Shown here piece after piece: positions 45,944 to 55,110 of a DNA stretch of 64,000 nt; positions within the stretch are counted from its first letter, which is position 1, and the number at the start of each line of letters is the position of its first letter. The DNA is from Halanaerobiales bacterium (GTDB taxonomy: Bacteria > Bacillota > Halanaerobiia > Halanaerobiales > DTU029). The position numbers were made by a program, and so were the translations under genes. Location: NCBI GenBank assembly GCA_022360715.1, contig JAKSCG010000137.1, positions 82,575 to 146,574 of the forward strand. Direction: 5' to 3'. The notes under the pieces were generated by a model. The model had not been told where the DNA came from and searched no databases. It was given only the letters and a program-made list of their open reading frames with translations.

Positions 45944-47253
45944 TGAAGACGGTTGCTTTTCATACACTGGGTTGCAAAGTAAACCATTATGAGTCAGAGG
46001 CGATGATCGACCTTTTTGCCAAGGCCGGCTATCAGGTAGTTGATTTTGCCGCGCAAGCTGATATTTATGTTGTTAATACCTGTACCGTAACCAATGAAGC
46101 GGCCCGCAAATCGCGACAGTTGACCCGACGGGCCAAACGACGGAATCAGGAGGCTATGGTAGTGATGGTCGGTTGTTATCCCCAGGTATCCCCAGGCGAA
46201 GCCGGCGAAATTGAAGGGGTTGATCTGGTCGTCGGTAGTGCTAACCGCCATAAGATTGTTGATTATGTCGAAGGGGTCCGGTCCGGATTGGACCCTGGTT
46301 TTGCCTTATTACATCGCGATGAATTAGTTGATTTTGAAGACTTAAAGGTGGAGGAATGGCGGGAGACTACCCGGGCTTATGTCAAGATCGAAGAAGGATG
46401 TAATCAGTTTTGTAGTTATTGTATTATTCCCTATGCCCGTGGTCCGGTCCGGAGCCGAAAACCGGAACTGGTGGTGGCTGAGGTAGAGAAACTGGTGGCA
46501 CAGGGGGTCAGGGAGATTGTCCTGACCGGTACCCATCTGGGGGCATACGGTTCTGACTGGCGGTGCGCTGACAGTCTGGTTAAATTGTTACAGGCTTTAG
46601 TAAAAATTGACCGTTTAAGCCAGATCCGACTCAGTTCGATTGAGGTGCTGGAGATAAGCGATGCTCTCTTGGAACTGCTGGCCGGAGAGGATAAGTTATG
46701 CCCCCATTTGCACTTGCCCCTGCAGAGCGGGTGTGATCAGATCCTGGAGCAAATGAAAAGACCCTATCGAACTGAACAGTTTCGGGAAATAGTGAACAAG
46801 GTGCGGCAGCGACTTACCGATCCGGCAATTACAACCGATGTTATTGTTGGCTTCCCCGGCGAAACCGAGCAATATTTCCGGGAGAGTTTTAATTTTATTA
46901 AAGAGATGGCTTTCAGCCGACTCCATGTTTTTCCCTTTTCACCCCGGGCCGGAACCCCTGCTGCCCGGATGGGAGAACAGGTCAGCCCGGCAACAAAGAA
47001 GGCCTACAGTCGGGAGTTGTTGGATTTTAATAAAAAACTGATGCTCAATTATCAGCGAAGGTTCATCGGCCAGGTTCGCCCGGTAATTATTGAGGAAAAA
47101 AGGGATGCCGAAACCGGCTTGCTGGTTGGTATCAGCGATAATTATCTCCGGGTTTTAATTGATGACCAGGAACAATATCAGGGTAAATTGAACCGGGTGC
47201 AGTTGATTAAAAGTTATAACTATGAAAATGCATTGGGCAAAATTGTTAGGTAA
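45943..47253 (+). CDS. mtaB: tRNA (t6A37) methylthiotransferase MtaB
   Basis: MtaB makes ms2t6A at position 37 of tRNAs. The 436 residues have an N-terminal UPF0004 domain with cysteines in TLGCKVNHYES and NTCTVTNEAA, then radical SAM CNQFCSYC, then a C-terminal TRAM domain. The ATG directly follows the rsmE stop, with GGGGGG 9 nt upstream. It is the last gene of the conserved chaperone/RNA-modification cluster. Confidence 0.94.
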   Translation: MKTVAFHTLGCKVNHYESEAMIDLFAKAGYQVVDFAAQADIYVVNTCTVTNEAARKSRQLTRRAKRRNQEAMVVMVGCYPQVSPGEAGEIEGVDLVVGSANRHKIVDYVEGVRSGLDPGFALLHRDELVDFEDLKVEEWRETTRAYVKIEEGCNQFCSYCIIPYARGPVRSRKPELVVAEVEKLVAQGVREIVLTGTHLGAYGSDWRCADSLVKLLQALVKIDRLSQIRLSSIEVLEISDALLELLAGEDKLCPHLHLPLQSGCDQILEQMKRPYRTEQFREIVNKVRQRLTDPAITTDVIVGFPGETEQYFRESFNFIKEMAFSRLHVFPFSPRAGTPAARMGEQVSPATKKAYSRELLDFNKKLMLNYQRRFIGQVRPVIIEEKRDAETGLLVGISDNYLRVLIDDQEQYQGKLNRVQLIKSYNYENALGKIVR

Positions 47254-47307
47254 AAAGAAGGAATTTTATTGGCTATCTAGAAATACTAATGAAAAGAAGG
47301 TGAAAAA

Positions 47308-47652
47308 ATGGAGGATTGTATTTTTTGTAAAATTATAAAAGGGGAGCTGGCTACGGAGTTACTTTATGAGGATGATCAGCTGGTCGCTTTCCGGGATATT
47401 GATCCCCAGGCCCCGGTACATATCTTATTGGTAACGAAGGAACATATTCCGACGATCCTGGATATTGAAGAGAGAAAGCAAGGCCTGATCGGCCATATTT
47501 ACCGGGTAGCGGCTAAACTGGCCCGGGAGAATAATATTGCCGAAACCGGCTATCGACTGGTATCCAATTGTAATAAAGAGGGAGGCCAGACAGTTTTTCA
47601 CATTCATTTTCATTTGTTGGGCGGCAGAAGTATGCAATGGCCTCCGGGTTGA
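47308..47652 (+). CDS. HIT family purine nucleoside phosphoramidase (HinT-like)
   Basis: The 114 residues start CIFCKIIKGEL (the CxxC zinc pair of HinT-like proteins) and contain the histidine triad HIHFHLLGGR, with the last two histidines forming the active site. They hydrolyse AMP-amide bonds. AGAAGGTG precedes the ATG. The gene sits between mtaB and yqeY; rpsU, usual at this locus, is missing. Confidence 0.92.
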   Translation: MEDCIFCKIIKGELATELLYEDDQLVAFRDIDPQAPVHILLVTKEHIPTILDIEERKQGLIGHIYRVAAKLARENNIAETGYRLVSNCNKEGGQTVFHIHFHLLGGRSMQWPPG

Positions 47653-47682
47653 GCTTGGTCTTTTTAATATTAGGTCAGGGGG

Positions 47683-48138
47683 GTGATTAAAATTCCATCT
47701 CTGAAAGAGCGGTTACTGGATGATATGAAGACAGCGATGAAAAACAGAGATAAAGCCAAATTATCAGTGATCAGAATGGCGAGAGCAGCGATCAAGAATG
47801 TTGAGATTGATAAAAGAAAAGACCTGGATGATAGTGAAGTAATGGAAGTAATAGCCAAAGAGGTTAAACAACGCCAGGGTTCGATTGCTGAATATAGTAA
47901 ACTGGCTAAAGATGATCAGATCCGGGAACTTGAGCAGGAAATTGCGATCCTGATTGATTATCTGCCCAAACAACTGGAGCGGGAAGAGATCGAAAAGCTG
48001 GTTGAGAAGGTCATCCAATCAATTGATGCCACTTCACTGGCCGATCTCGGCAAGGTAATGGGAGCGATTATGCCCAAAGTCAGGGGCAAAGCCGATGGCG
48101 GAGTCGTAAATACGATTGTCAAGGAAAAACTGAGTTAG
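47683..48138 (+). CDS. yqeY: GatB/YqeY domain protein
   Basis: The 151-residue YqeY-type protein has the same fold as the tail of the GatB amidotransferase subunit; its tRNA-linked role is not settled. It contains the segments LKERLLDDMKTAMKNRDK, EVKQRQGSIAEY and ADLGKVMGAIMPKVRGKADG. The start is uncertain: GTG 47683 is buried in the ribosome site GGGGGGTGA, while an ATT at 47692 lies 5 nt after that site and directly before PSLKERL, where homologues begin. I give the longer form and note ATT as the likely real start. Confidence 0.9.
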   Translation: MIKIPSLKERLLDDMKTAMKNRDKAKLSVIRMARAAIKNVEIDKRKDLDDSEVMEVIAKEVKQRQGSIAEYSKLAKDDQIRELEQEIAILIDYLPKQLEREEIEKLVEKVIQSIDATSLADLGKVMGAIMPKVRGKADGGVVNTIVKEKLS

Positions 48139-48150
48139 CAGACCGACCAG

Positions 48151-48187
48151 GCCAGGTTAAGGTAAAACCTGGCTTATTTTATTTTTA
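48151..48187 (+). terminator. Terminator after yqeY
   Basis: GCCAGGTT (48151-48158) pairs with AACCTGGC (48166-48173), followed by a T-rich stretch to 48187. Confidence 0.75.
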
Positions 48188-48267
48188 GCCCCCCGCAAAA
48201 AAAGGATTTTTTTTAATTAGAAAGAAGTATATTATTAATAGACGACAGAAAGGTGGTGAGTATATCT

Positions 48268-49593
48268 ATGCTCGGAAAAAAGAGGTCTTTATCTCTAGTG
48301 CTGATGATATTATTACTCTTTGCTGGCTATAATATAAAGGCAGAGGATGTGGTGACTACTAATCAAAACGCCCTGATCTATAAAATTCCGATTACCGGTG
48401 AGATCGACCAGGGATTACTTAAATTGGTTGAGCGGGGTTTTCAGGCGGCCGAAGAAGAGCAGGCCGATTTGGTAATTCTGGAAGTCGACACCTTTGGCGG
48501 TTATGTTGATGCTGCAATCGGGATCAAGGATATTATTTTTAAATCCTCGCTGTCAACGGTTACCTATGTCAAGGGACGAGCCTGGTCGGCCGGAGCGCTA
48601 ATTACTCTGGCCGGAGAAACGGTAGCGATGGTTCCCGGTAGTAGTATTGGTGATGCTGAGACCCGCCCAAAAGAAGAAAAATATATTTCGGCCCTACGCA
48701 AGGAGTTTAAAGCAACGGCGGAAAGCCGGGGGAAAAACCCCGATCTGGCTGCGGCCATGGTCGATGCCGATCTGGAGGTTGAGGGTATTATTGCCAGCGG
48801 GAAACTCCTGACCCTGACTGCCGAGGAGGCGGTAACTTATAATATCGCTGATTTAATGGTCAATAATTTACCAGAGCTATACCGGGCCATGAATATTAAA
48901 CCGGCCCGGATTGTTGAAATAGAAATGTCCTCACCGGAGAAAGCGGCCCGGATCATTACTAAACCAACAGTAACTACCCTGCTGGTGACGATTGGAGTTA
49001 TTGCCTTAATTATTGAAGCACTGATGCTGGGCTGGGGAGTGGCCGGAACGGTAGGATTAATCTCCCTGGGGGTAGTTTTCAGCAGTTATATATATTATGG
49101 GGTGGCAGGTTGGGGGTTGCTGATCCTTTTCCTGATCGGCTTAATTTTACTGGCCCTGGAGATTTTCGTCATACCCGGCTTTGGGATCACCGGGCTGGGC
49201 GGGATTGCGGCTTTATTTACCAGTCTGTATTTCCTTTTTCCCACTCCGGAAATTGCTTTTTCCGCTCTGGCTACTGTTTTGATCTTATCAATTGTAGCCA
49301 CGGTAATCTTGCTTAAGTTTTTTGGGGGGAGCCGTTTCTGGCAGAGAATTGCCCTGGGTGAGAGTCAGACCAAAGAAGCCGGTTATCTGGCCCAGGAGGA
49401 TCAAAAGGACCTGGTCGGGAAAGCAGGTCTAACTGTTACCCCGCTCCGCCCGGCCGGTATTGTTGACCTGAGCGGGAAGAGAGTAGATGTGGTCAGTGAA
49501 GGGGGGTTTATTGACAGAGGTAGAGTAGTACAGGTGGTAGAAATTGAAGGCAACAGAATAGTTGTTAAACTAAAAGAAGGAGAGGATTCTTAA
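48268..49593 (+). CDS. NfeD-family membrane serine protease (long form)
   Basis: This 441-residue protein has a signal peptide ([16 protein letters not shown], cleavage near KA-ED), then a ClpP-like serine protease domain (about 30-225) with Ser107 in the GRAWSAGAL motif. Four membrane helices follow (about 235-360), and a C-terminal OB-fold domain ends the protein. Long NfeD proteins act with SPFH/flotillin partners in membrane organisation; here floA follows after one base, so a functional pair is expected. The ATG 8 nt after AGGTGGTGA was preferred to earlier GTG codons lying in that site. Confidence 0.93.
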   Translation: MLGKKRSLSLVLMILLLFAGYNIKAEDVVTTNQNALIYKIPITGEIDQGLLKLVERGFQAAEEEQADLVILEVDTFGGYVDAAIGIKDIIFKSSLSTVTYVKGRAWSAGALITLAGETVAMVPGSSIGDAETRPKEEKYISALRKEFKATAESRGKNPDLAAAMVDADLEVEGIIASGKLLTLTAEEAVTYNIADLMVNNLPELYRAMNIKPARIVEIEMSSPEKAARIITKPTVTTLLVTIGVIALIIEALMLGWGVAGTVGLISLGVVFSSYIYYGVAGWGLLILFLIGLILLALEIFVIPGFGITGLGGIAALFTSLYFLFPTPEIAFSALATVLILSIVATVILLKFFGGSRFWQRIALGESQTKEAGYLAQEDQKDLVGKAGLTVTPLRPAGIVDLSGKRVDVVSEGGFIDRGRVVQVVEIEGNRIVVKLKEGEDS

Positions 49594-49594
49594 G

Positions 49595-50590
49595 ATGGCA
49601 GCTTTTTTTCCTTTGCTAATTATTTTCCTGGGAATAGTTTTTATTTCCCTGTTCTTTTACTTTATTCCGGTGGGTCTCTGGATCTCAGCCGTGGCCTCCG
49701 GGGTAAGGGTCGGGTTTTTTAATTTGATCGGGATGAGATTGAGAAGGGTTGCCCCCTCTTTAATCGTTCGTCCGATGATTAAATCCCATAAAGCAGGCTT
49801 AAAACTCAGTAGTGATCAACTGGAAGCCCATTTTTTGGCGGGAGGGAATGTGGATCGGGTTGTTGATGCCCTGATCGCCGCCCAGCGGGCTGAGATCGAA
49901 CTGAGTTTTGAACGGGCCGCAGCAATTGACCTGGCCGGTCGTGATGTGCTTAAAGCCGTTCAGATGAGTGTTAATCCCAAAGTTATTCAGACCCCGATTG
50001 TTACTGCGGTAGCGATGGATGGAATTCAGGTCATGGCTACAGCCCGGGTGACGGTCCGGGCCAATATTGAGCGTCTGGTCGGTGGGGCCGGTGAGGAAAC
50101 AGTTCTGGCCCGGGTTGGGGAAGGAATTGTTACTACGGTCGGTTCGGCTGAGACCCATAAAAAGGTGCTGGAAAACCCTGATTCGATCTCCAAAACCGTG
50201 TTGGAGAAAGGGCTGGATTCCGGGACAGCTTTTGAAATACTTTCCATTGATATTGCTGATGTTGATGTCGGTAAAAATATCGGGGCTCAACTCCAGACCG
50301 ATCAAGCGGAAGCCGATAAAGAAATTGCCCAGGCCAAAGCGGAAGAAAGAAGGGCAATGGCTGTTGCGCTGGAACAGGAGATGAAGGCTAAAGTCCAGGA
50401 GATGAGAGCCAAGGTGGTAGAAGCTGAGGCCGATGTTCCGCGGGCAATGGCGGAAGCATTCCGAATAGGTAATCTTGGTGTGATGGATTACATGAATTTC
50501 CAAAATATTAAGGCTGATACCGGGATGCGGGACAGTATTTCCAATATGGGTCAAGACAAAAAAGGCAAAACCCCCAAAAAGGATAATTAG
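49595..50590 (+). CDS. floA: Flotillin-like protein FloA (UPF0365)
   Basis: FloA organises membrane microdomains. The 331 residues have one N-terminal membrane hairpin/helix (about 5-32), then SPFH-type repeats with the conserved [18 protein letters not shown] and VNPKVIQTP. An Ala/Glu-rich coiled coil follows (about 225-285), and the C-terminus has [17 protein letters not shown]. Its ATG is one base after nfeD, inside an operon continued by a small conserved protein. Confidence 0.95.
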   Translation: MAAFFPLLIIFLGIVFISLFFYFIPVGLWISAVASGVRVGFFNLIGMRLRRVAPSLIVRPMIKSHKAGLKLSSDQLEAHFLAGGNVDRVVDALIAAQRAEIELSFERAAAIDLAGRDVLKAVQMSVNPKVIQTPIVTAVAMDGIQVMATARVTVRANIERLVGGAGEETVLARVGEGIVTTVGSAETHKKVLENPDSISKTVLEKGLDSGTAFEILSIDIADVDVGKNIGAQLQTDQAEADKEIAQAKAEERRAMAVALEQEMKAKVQEMRAKVVEAEADVPRAMAEAFRIGNLGVMDYMNFQNIKADTGMRDSISNMGQDKKGKTPKKDN

Positions 50591-50603
50591 GGGATGATCA
50601 TTA

Positions 50604-51029
50604 ATGGATGATTTTTTTGGCGGAATGGGCTGGCTGGCAATTTTATTAATTGGTTTTATCGGCCGAGCTTTAAAAAGGATGTTAACCGAAGAACGGAAAC
50701 AACCTGAGCTTGTTTTACCGGAACAAGGGTTACCGGATGAGCCGGATTACCCGCCTTTTAATCCAGCGAGTACGATATCGGAGCCGGAACCGGAAAAAAT
50801 AGTTGATCAAGCACTGGAGCGCGAAAAGGTAATTCAGCGGGTCCGGCCGGTAATGGTGGCGGAACAAAAATCACCAATAAAAAAGTCCGGTAGTAAAGAA
50901 ATATCCACTCACCTGCAAGAACTGAAGGCAGAAGATGTTTTATTGGGGGTTATTTTCAAAGAGATTCTCGATAATCCCCGGGCCAGAAACCCCTATCGTC
51001 CTCACTACCGGGGGCGAGTAATTAAATAG
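50604..51029 (+). CDS. Conserved hypothetical membrane-anchored protein (yqfB position)
   Basis: This 141-residue protein has one N-terminal hydrophobic segment (about 9-23, WLAILLIGFIGRALKRM), then a long acidic, Pro/Glu-rich linker, then a positively charged C-terminal tail with LQELKAEDVLLGVIFKEIL and the ending NPRARNPYRPHYRG. The short C-terminal motif recalls small proteins found after floA in other Firmicutes, but no function is known. It follows floA by 13 bp and is closed by the terminator at 51039, so it probably acts with the NfeD-FloA membrane pair. Confidence 0.8.
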   Translation: MDDFFGGMGWLAILLIGFIGRALKRMLTEERKQPELVLPEQGLPDEPDYPPFNPASTISEPEPEKIVDQALEREKVIQRVRPVMVAEQKSPIKKSGSKEISTHLQELKAEDVLLGVIFKEILDNPRARNPYRPHYRGRVIK

Positions 51030-51038
51030 GCTTAATTG

Positions 51039-51073
51039 AACCGTAGTTGGTGAAAGCTAGCTGCGGTTTTTTT
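51039..51073 (+). terminator. Terminator of the nfeD-floA operon
   Basis: AACCGTAGTT (51039-51048) pairs with AGCTGCGGTT (51059-51068), with two G-U pairs, followed by seven T. Confidence 0.82.
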
Positions 51074-51130
51074 ATGGTTGGTTTTTAAAATAATGGGGTC
51101 ATATTAATATAAAAAAAGTAATATAATATA

Positions 51131-51159
51131 TTGAATATAATTAGTTAATATGCTATACT
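51131..51159 (+). promoter_or_regulatory. Promoter of ccpN-glpX
   Basis: TTGAAT (51131-51136) and TATACT (51154-51159) are separated by 17 bp, with a TGC extension of the -10, in a very AT-rich tract. Confidence 0.72.
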
Positions 51160-51244
51160 ATATAATAAATTATGTATCACAAATGAACTATTCAACCTTG
51201 AATCTTTCCGCAAAGAAATGATCCCGGCGAAAGAGGTGTTTGTA

Positions 51245-51874
51245 ATGAAACTAACGGCAAGACAGGATCAGATCCTTGGATTGGTCAAAGCGAAGCAGCC
51301 GATTACCAGTGGAGAACTGGCCAGGATACTGGGATTATCGCGGGCAGCTATCCGCAATGATTTGTCTGTGTTGACCAGTGTAAATCTCCTGGCCGCTAAA
51401 CCGAAAAAAGGCTATTACTACAACCCCAATCGTCCGTCCTTTATTGAACTGGCCAGGCTCTTTAACCTCAAGTGTGCTGATATCATGTCCCGGCCGGTTT
51501 TGCTCAATGAGGAAGACAGTTTAGATCAGGCGATTATTACCCTTTTTGCCGAGGATAAAGGAACGGTCTGTGTGGTTAATCAGGCTAAAGAATTAATTGG
51601 GATCATCTCCCGTAAGGATCTATTGAAGATCTGTTTGGGTAAAACCGATTTAAAGAATACCCCGGTCAGCCTGGCGATGACCAGAATGCCGAATATAGTA
51701 ACGGTTAGTCCGGAAGATACATATATCGTGGCAGCTCGTAAGATTTATCACAATCGGGTTGATTCATTACCGGTTATTAAAGACAAGAAGGTTCTCGGCT
51801 ATATATCGAAGACTACCATAACCAGAACTTTGGTCGAATTTGAAAAAGGGAAGGAGAGGAATGGTGAATCGTGA
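51245..51874 (+). CDS. ccpN: CcpN-type regulator: winged helix plus CBS pair
   Basis: The 209 residues have an N-terminal helix-turn-helix (about 3-60, SGELARILGLSRAAIRNDLS) followed by two CBS domains (about 80-200) that bind nucleotides, as in CcpN/YqzB regulators that repress gluconeogenesis genes in Bacillus. The start is the ATG behind AAAGAGGTG. It overlaps the fructose-1,6-bisphosphatase gene by 14 bp, which fits control of gluconeogenesis. I infer the name from domain order and context. Confidence 0.86.
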   Translation: MKLTARQDQILGLVKAKQPITSGELARILGLSRAAIRNDLSVLTSVNLLAAKPKKGYYYNPNRPSFIELARLFNLKCADIMSRPVLLNEEDSLDQAIITLFAEDKGTVCVVNQAKELIGIISRKDLLKICLGKTDLKNTPVSLAMTRMPNIVTVSPEDTYIVAARKIYHNRVDSLPVIKDKKVLGYISKTTITRTLVEFEKGKERNGES

Positions 51875-52871
51875 ACTGGTTTTTGAGATCATAAGGGTTA
51901 CTGAGGCAGCGGCTCTGGCTGCCGCTCCATGGATGGGTAAGGGTAAGGAAAAAGCCGCCGATCAGGCAGCAGTTGATGCGATGAGGGCTGTTTTTGATAC
52001 AATTAAAATTAATGGTACGGTTAAAATAGGAGAGGGGGAAAAGGATCAAGCCCCCCGCTTATTTATCGGAGAAAAGATCGGTTGTGGACAGAATTGTCCT
52101 AAGCTGGATGTGGCGGTAGACCCATTGGAAGGTACTGCCCTGGTTGCCAAGGGTTTACCTAATGCCCTGGCCATGGTGGCCCTGGGTGAAGAAAACTCTT
52201 TTTTGCAGGCACCTGATATGTATATGGAGAAAATCGCGGTTGGTTCCGGGGCCAGGGGCAAGATCAACCTAGATGCTTCGGTGGAAGATAATTTACGGGC
52301 GGTTGCCGATGCCCTGAATAAGGGTATTAAAGATCTTACGGTAATTGTGCTGGATCGCCCCCGACATCAGGAGTTGATTACTGATATCCGCCGGGTGGGA
52401 GCCAGGATTAAACTGATCAGCGATGGTGATGTGGCGGGTGGGATTGCGACCGGATTGGCGGGAAGCGGGGTTGATCTTTTGATGGGGATTGGCGGGGCGA
52501 CCGAAGGGGTTTTAACTGCCGTTGCCCTCAAGTGTTTGGGGGGAGAAATTCAGGCCAGATTAAAACCGCTTAATACTGGTGACCGGGAAAAGATGAAAAA
52601 AATGGGAATCAGCAAGCACGATCACTTGTACTTTACCGATGAGCTGGCCCGGGGCGAAAGCCTTATTTTTGCAGTGACGGCGATCACCGGTGGTGAATTG
52701 TTGTCGGGAGTAAATTATTCCGGTAATTTTGCAACTACCCATTCCCTGGTCATGCGCGCTGAGACAAGGACAATTCGCTATATTAAAACCAATCATACGA
52801 TTATTCATAAACCTGAATATTTTCCCAAGGGTATCTTTAATATTGAGCACGGGGCTTCATCGTTAATTTAA
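51861..52871 (+). CDS. glpX: Fructose-1,6-bisphosphatase class II (GlpX)
   Basis: GlpX removes the 1-phosphate of fructose-1,6-bisphosphate in gluconeogenesis. The 336 residues match class II: the metal-site stretches KIGEGEKDQAP and DPLEGTALVAKG, GDVAGGIATGLAGSG, and GGATEGVLTAVALK. The ATG at 51861 or GTG at 51864 follows AAGGAGAGG. It overlaps the regulator gene by 14 bp and ends at a strong terminator. Confidence 0.95.
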   Translation: MVNRELVFEIIRVTEAAALAAAPWMGKGKEKAADQAAVDAMRAVFDTIKINGTVKIGEGEKDQAPRLFIGEKIGCGQNCPKLDVAVDPLEGTALVAKGLPNALAMVALGEENSFLQAPDMYMEKIAVGSGARGKINLDASVEDNLRAVADALNKGIKDLTVIVLDRPRHQELITDIRRVGARIKLISDGDVAGGIATGLAGSGVDLLMGIGGATEGVLTAVALKCLGGEIQARLKPLNTGDREKMKKMGISKHDHLYFTDELARGESLIFAVTAITGGELLSGVNYSGNFATTHSLVMRAETRTIRYIKTNHTIIHKPEYFPKGIFNIEHGASSLI

Positions 52872-52894
52872 TTAAGTGTTTCAGGAGAGTTTTG

Positions 52895-52920
52895 GACCGG
52901 AATTTGCTCCGGTCTTTTTT
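52895..52920 (+). terminator. Terminator after glpX
   Basis: GACCGGA-ATTTGC-TCCGGTC (52895-52914) is followed by six T. Confidence 0.9.
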
Positions 52921-52992
52921 GTTTGCTCAATTAAGAACAGGGTTTTAATCCGGCTTATTCTGTTTATAATAAGAAAATAAGGGGTGAGCGAG

Positions 52993-53610
52993 ATGCTAAT
53001 GGTACTTTATAAAACCGTGATGATTTACTTTATTATTCTGTTATTAATCCGGATTATGGGTAAAAGGGAGATCAGCCGGCTTTCCCCCTTTGACCTGGTG
53101 GTAGCGATTATGATCGCGGAACTGGCGGTGATCCCGATCGAAGATAAGAGTCTGACCCTTTTAGAGGGATTGTTACCAATAATTGTCCTGGTAATCCTGG
53201 AAATCTCGATGTCAATAATTTCGTTAAAAAGCAATTTTCTACGCGGTTTGATTAACGGACGCCCGGAAATAGTAATTAAAGACGGGCAGGTTATTTATAA
53301 TGTATTGAAAAAAGCCCGCTATAATATTAATGATCTGTTATTACAATTACGGGAAAAGGATATCTTTAGCGTTGCAGAAGTTAAGCTGGCTTTACTGGAA
53401 ACCAGCGGTAATTTAAGTGTGCTCAGAAAAGAAGAGCAGGACTTTGCCATTCCGGTTATTATTGACGGACAATACAGCGATTCCCTCCAATTGACCGATT
53501 TTAACGAGGAGTTGCTCGAGCAGGAGCTGGCCCGGCAGGGTTTGGAGAGAACGGAGATTATACTGGCAACAGTTGATCAAGAGCGGAATTTTGAATATTA
53601 TTTGAAATGA
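52993..53610 (+). CDS. DUF421 (YetF/YrbG-like) membrane protein
   Basis: The protein has about 205 residues with three N-terminal membrane helices (about 5-25, 35-55, 60-80, including LLIRIMGKREISRLSPFDLV), then a soluble C-terminal domain (about 85-205) with the GRPEIVIKDGQV stretch. Relatives include YetF and YdfS/YdfR, tied to spore or membrane physiology; the reaction is unknown. The ATG at 52993 follows AAGGGGTGA; the earlier GTG lies in that site. It precedes the yqfCD sporulation pair by 60 bp. Confidence 0.86.
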   Translation: MLMVLYKTVMIYFIILLLIRIMGKREISRLSPFDLVVAIMIAELAVIPIEDKSLTLLEGLLPIIVLVILEISMSIISLKSNFLRGLINGRPEIVIKDGQVIYNVLKKARYNINDLLLQLREKDIFSVAEVKLALLETSGNLSVLRKEEQDFAIPVIIDGQYSDSLQLTDFNEELLEQELARQGLERTEIILATVDQERNFEYYLK

Positions 53611-53670
53611 GAACTTAGCATTATTACCCTTTTTTGAGCATAGATTTTTAATGCAGGAAGGGGGAGAATA

Positions 53671-53961
53671 ATGGAACATTTTAAAAAACAGTTTGCCGAA
53701 GTTTTTGAACTATCACCGGAAATAATAATGGACCTTCCATTAATTATGTTTGTTGGACAGCAGAAGCTATATATTGAAAATCACAAGGGGATTTTAGCAT
53801 ATAACGAAGATCAACTAAAGATTAGGGTTAAAGCAAATGTTTTGACCATTAAAGGGGAAAAGCTACTTATTGACGAAATTAAAAATGATAGCCTCACTGT
53901 CTCCGGTTGTGTTGTCAGTCTGCAATATCAAAAAGGGACGGGGGGAGAGCGCCATGATTAA
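53671..53961 (+). CDS. yqfC: Sporulation protein YqfC
   Basis: The 96 residues form the small beta-rich protein found next to YqfD in spore formers. Its core LSPEIIMDLPLIMFVGQQKL and ENHKGILAYNEDQLKIRV match the family; the molecular function is unknown. GGGGGAGAATA precedes the ATG. It overlaps yqfD by 8 bp. Confidence 0.9.
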   Translation: MEHFKKQFAEVFELSPEIIMDLPLIMFVGQQKLYIENHKGILAYNEDQLKIRVKANVLTIKGEKLLIDEIKNDSLTVSGCVVSLQYQKGTGGERHD

Positions 53962-55090
53962 GAAGGTGCTCCGTTTTATTTATGGATACCTGATCGTTGA
54001 AATCAGCGGGAATGCCCTGGAGAGATTTATCAATCAGCTTACCGCACAGGGAATCAATATCTGGAATTTAAAAAGGATTAGCAAGGACCGATATCAGGCC
54101 AGAGTTTATGCCGCCCAGTATAAAAAATTAAAGCCGCTTGTTAGAAAAAGGATGTGTTGGGTTAAAATAAAAAGGAGGAAGGGTTTCCCCTTTTTCCTGA
54201 AAAATACCTCCCGACGTCTCTACCTTCTGCTCGGGTTAATTCTGGTCTTTTTCTTTTTTTACCTGGGCTCTTCTTTCCTGTGGTTTATTAAAATTGACGG
54301 ACTGGAGCAAGTTTCCGCGGAAAGGATCAACCAAATACTGCTGGGGTCCGGGGTTAAAAGCGGTATTATGAAAAAAGATATTGATCTTCAACTGCTGGAG
54401 CGGGAGGTGTTGAAGAACGAGTCCCGGATTGCCTGGGTCAATGCGCGGTGGCAGGGGACACAGTTATATATCAGAGTTGTGGAAAAAAAGCTAGTTGAGG
54501 AAATCGAAGCCGGTAACCTTTATGCAGCCAAAGACGGGGTAATTACCAAATTTATTGTGCTTAAAGGGACAGGATTAATTAAGGACGGAGATACAGTAAC
54601 CAGGGGTCAACCCCTTATCCTGGCGAAAGCAGATGAGAGGGCCCGGGGAATCGTAAGGGCAGTTGTCTGGTATGAAGGATATGGTATTAGCAAGACGGAT
54701 CAGCAAGAAATACTTTATACCGGCAGTAAAATAAGGAAATGGGGTCTTAAAATTAACGATAAGATAATCTGGCTGTCCACTTTAAAGCCTTCATTCAAAA
54801 GTTATCAAAGAAAAAGAGAGATAAAAACATTTACAAAATGGAGGAATATTAACTTTCCTATCGAATTAATAAAAGAAGAGTTTCTGGAGGTTAAACTGCT
54901 TAAAGAATACCGGAGCAAGGAAACCGCCTTGTTTTTGTCCAAAGAAAAAGCCCTAACAGAGATAATTTCGCTGCTCAGTCCCGGGGCAGTTATCCAGGAT
55001 ATAATGGTTGAAGAGCTAGCTAGCGGAGCGGATAATCTGGTAAAAGTCAGGGTGATCGTTGCTGCGGAAGAAGATATAGCCGGATTTTAG
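53954..55090 (+). CDS. yqfD: Sporulation protein YqfD
   Basis: The 378 residues have an N-terminal alpha/beta region, a membrane helix (about 85-106) and an extracytoplasmic domain with RIAWVNARWQGTQLYIRVVEK and the NLYAAKDGVITKFIVLKG stretch typical of YqfD/SpoIV-type proteins. It is required for spore development in the mother cell in relatives. The ATG at 53954 follows CGGGGGGAGAGCG. It overlaps yqfC and is followed by phoH, as in Bacillus. Confidence 0.92.
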   Translation: MIKKVLRFIYGYLIVEISGNALERFINQLTAQGINIWNLKRISKDRYQARVYAAQYKKLKPLVRKRMCWVKIKRRKGFPFFLKNTSRRLYLLLGLILVFFFFYLGSSFLWFIKIDGLEQVSAERINQILLGSGVKSGIMKKDIDLQLLEREVLKNESRIAWVNARWQGTQLYIRVVEKKLVEEIEAGNLYAAKDGVITKFIVLKGTGLIKDGDTVTRGQPLILAKADERARGIVRAVVWYEGYGISKTDQQEILYTGSKIRKWGLKINDKIIWLSTLKPSFKSYQRKREIKTFTKWRNINFPIELIKEEFLEVKLLKEYRSKETALFLSKEKALTEIISLLSPGAVIQDIMVEELASGADNLVKVRVIVAAEEDIAGF

Positions 55091-55110
55091 ATTAAAGAAG
55101 GAGGGTTTAG

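Noticed and set aside
49799..50554. 251-residue minus-strand frame antisense to floA
   Set aside because: Shadow of the strongly conserved floA coding sequence; its translation has no domain features and a His/Asn-rich composition typical of antisense frames.
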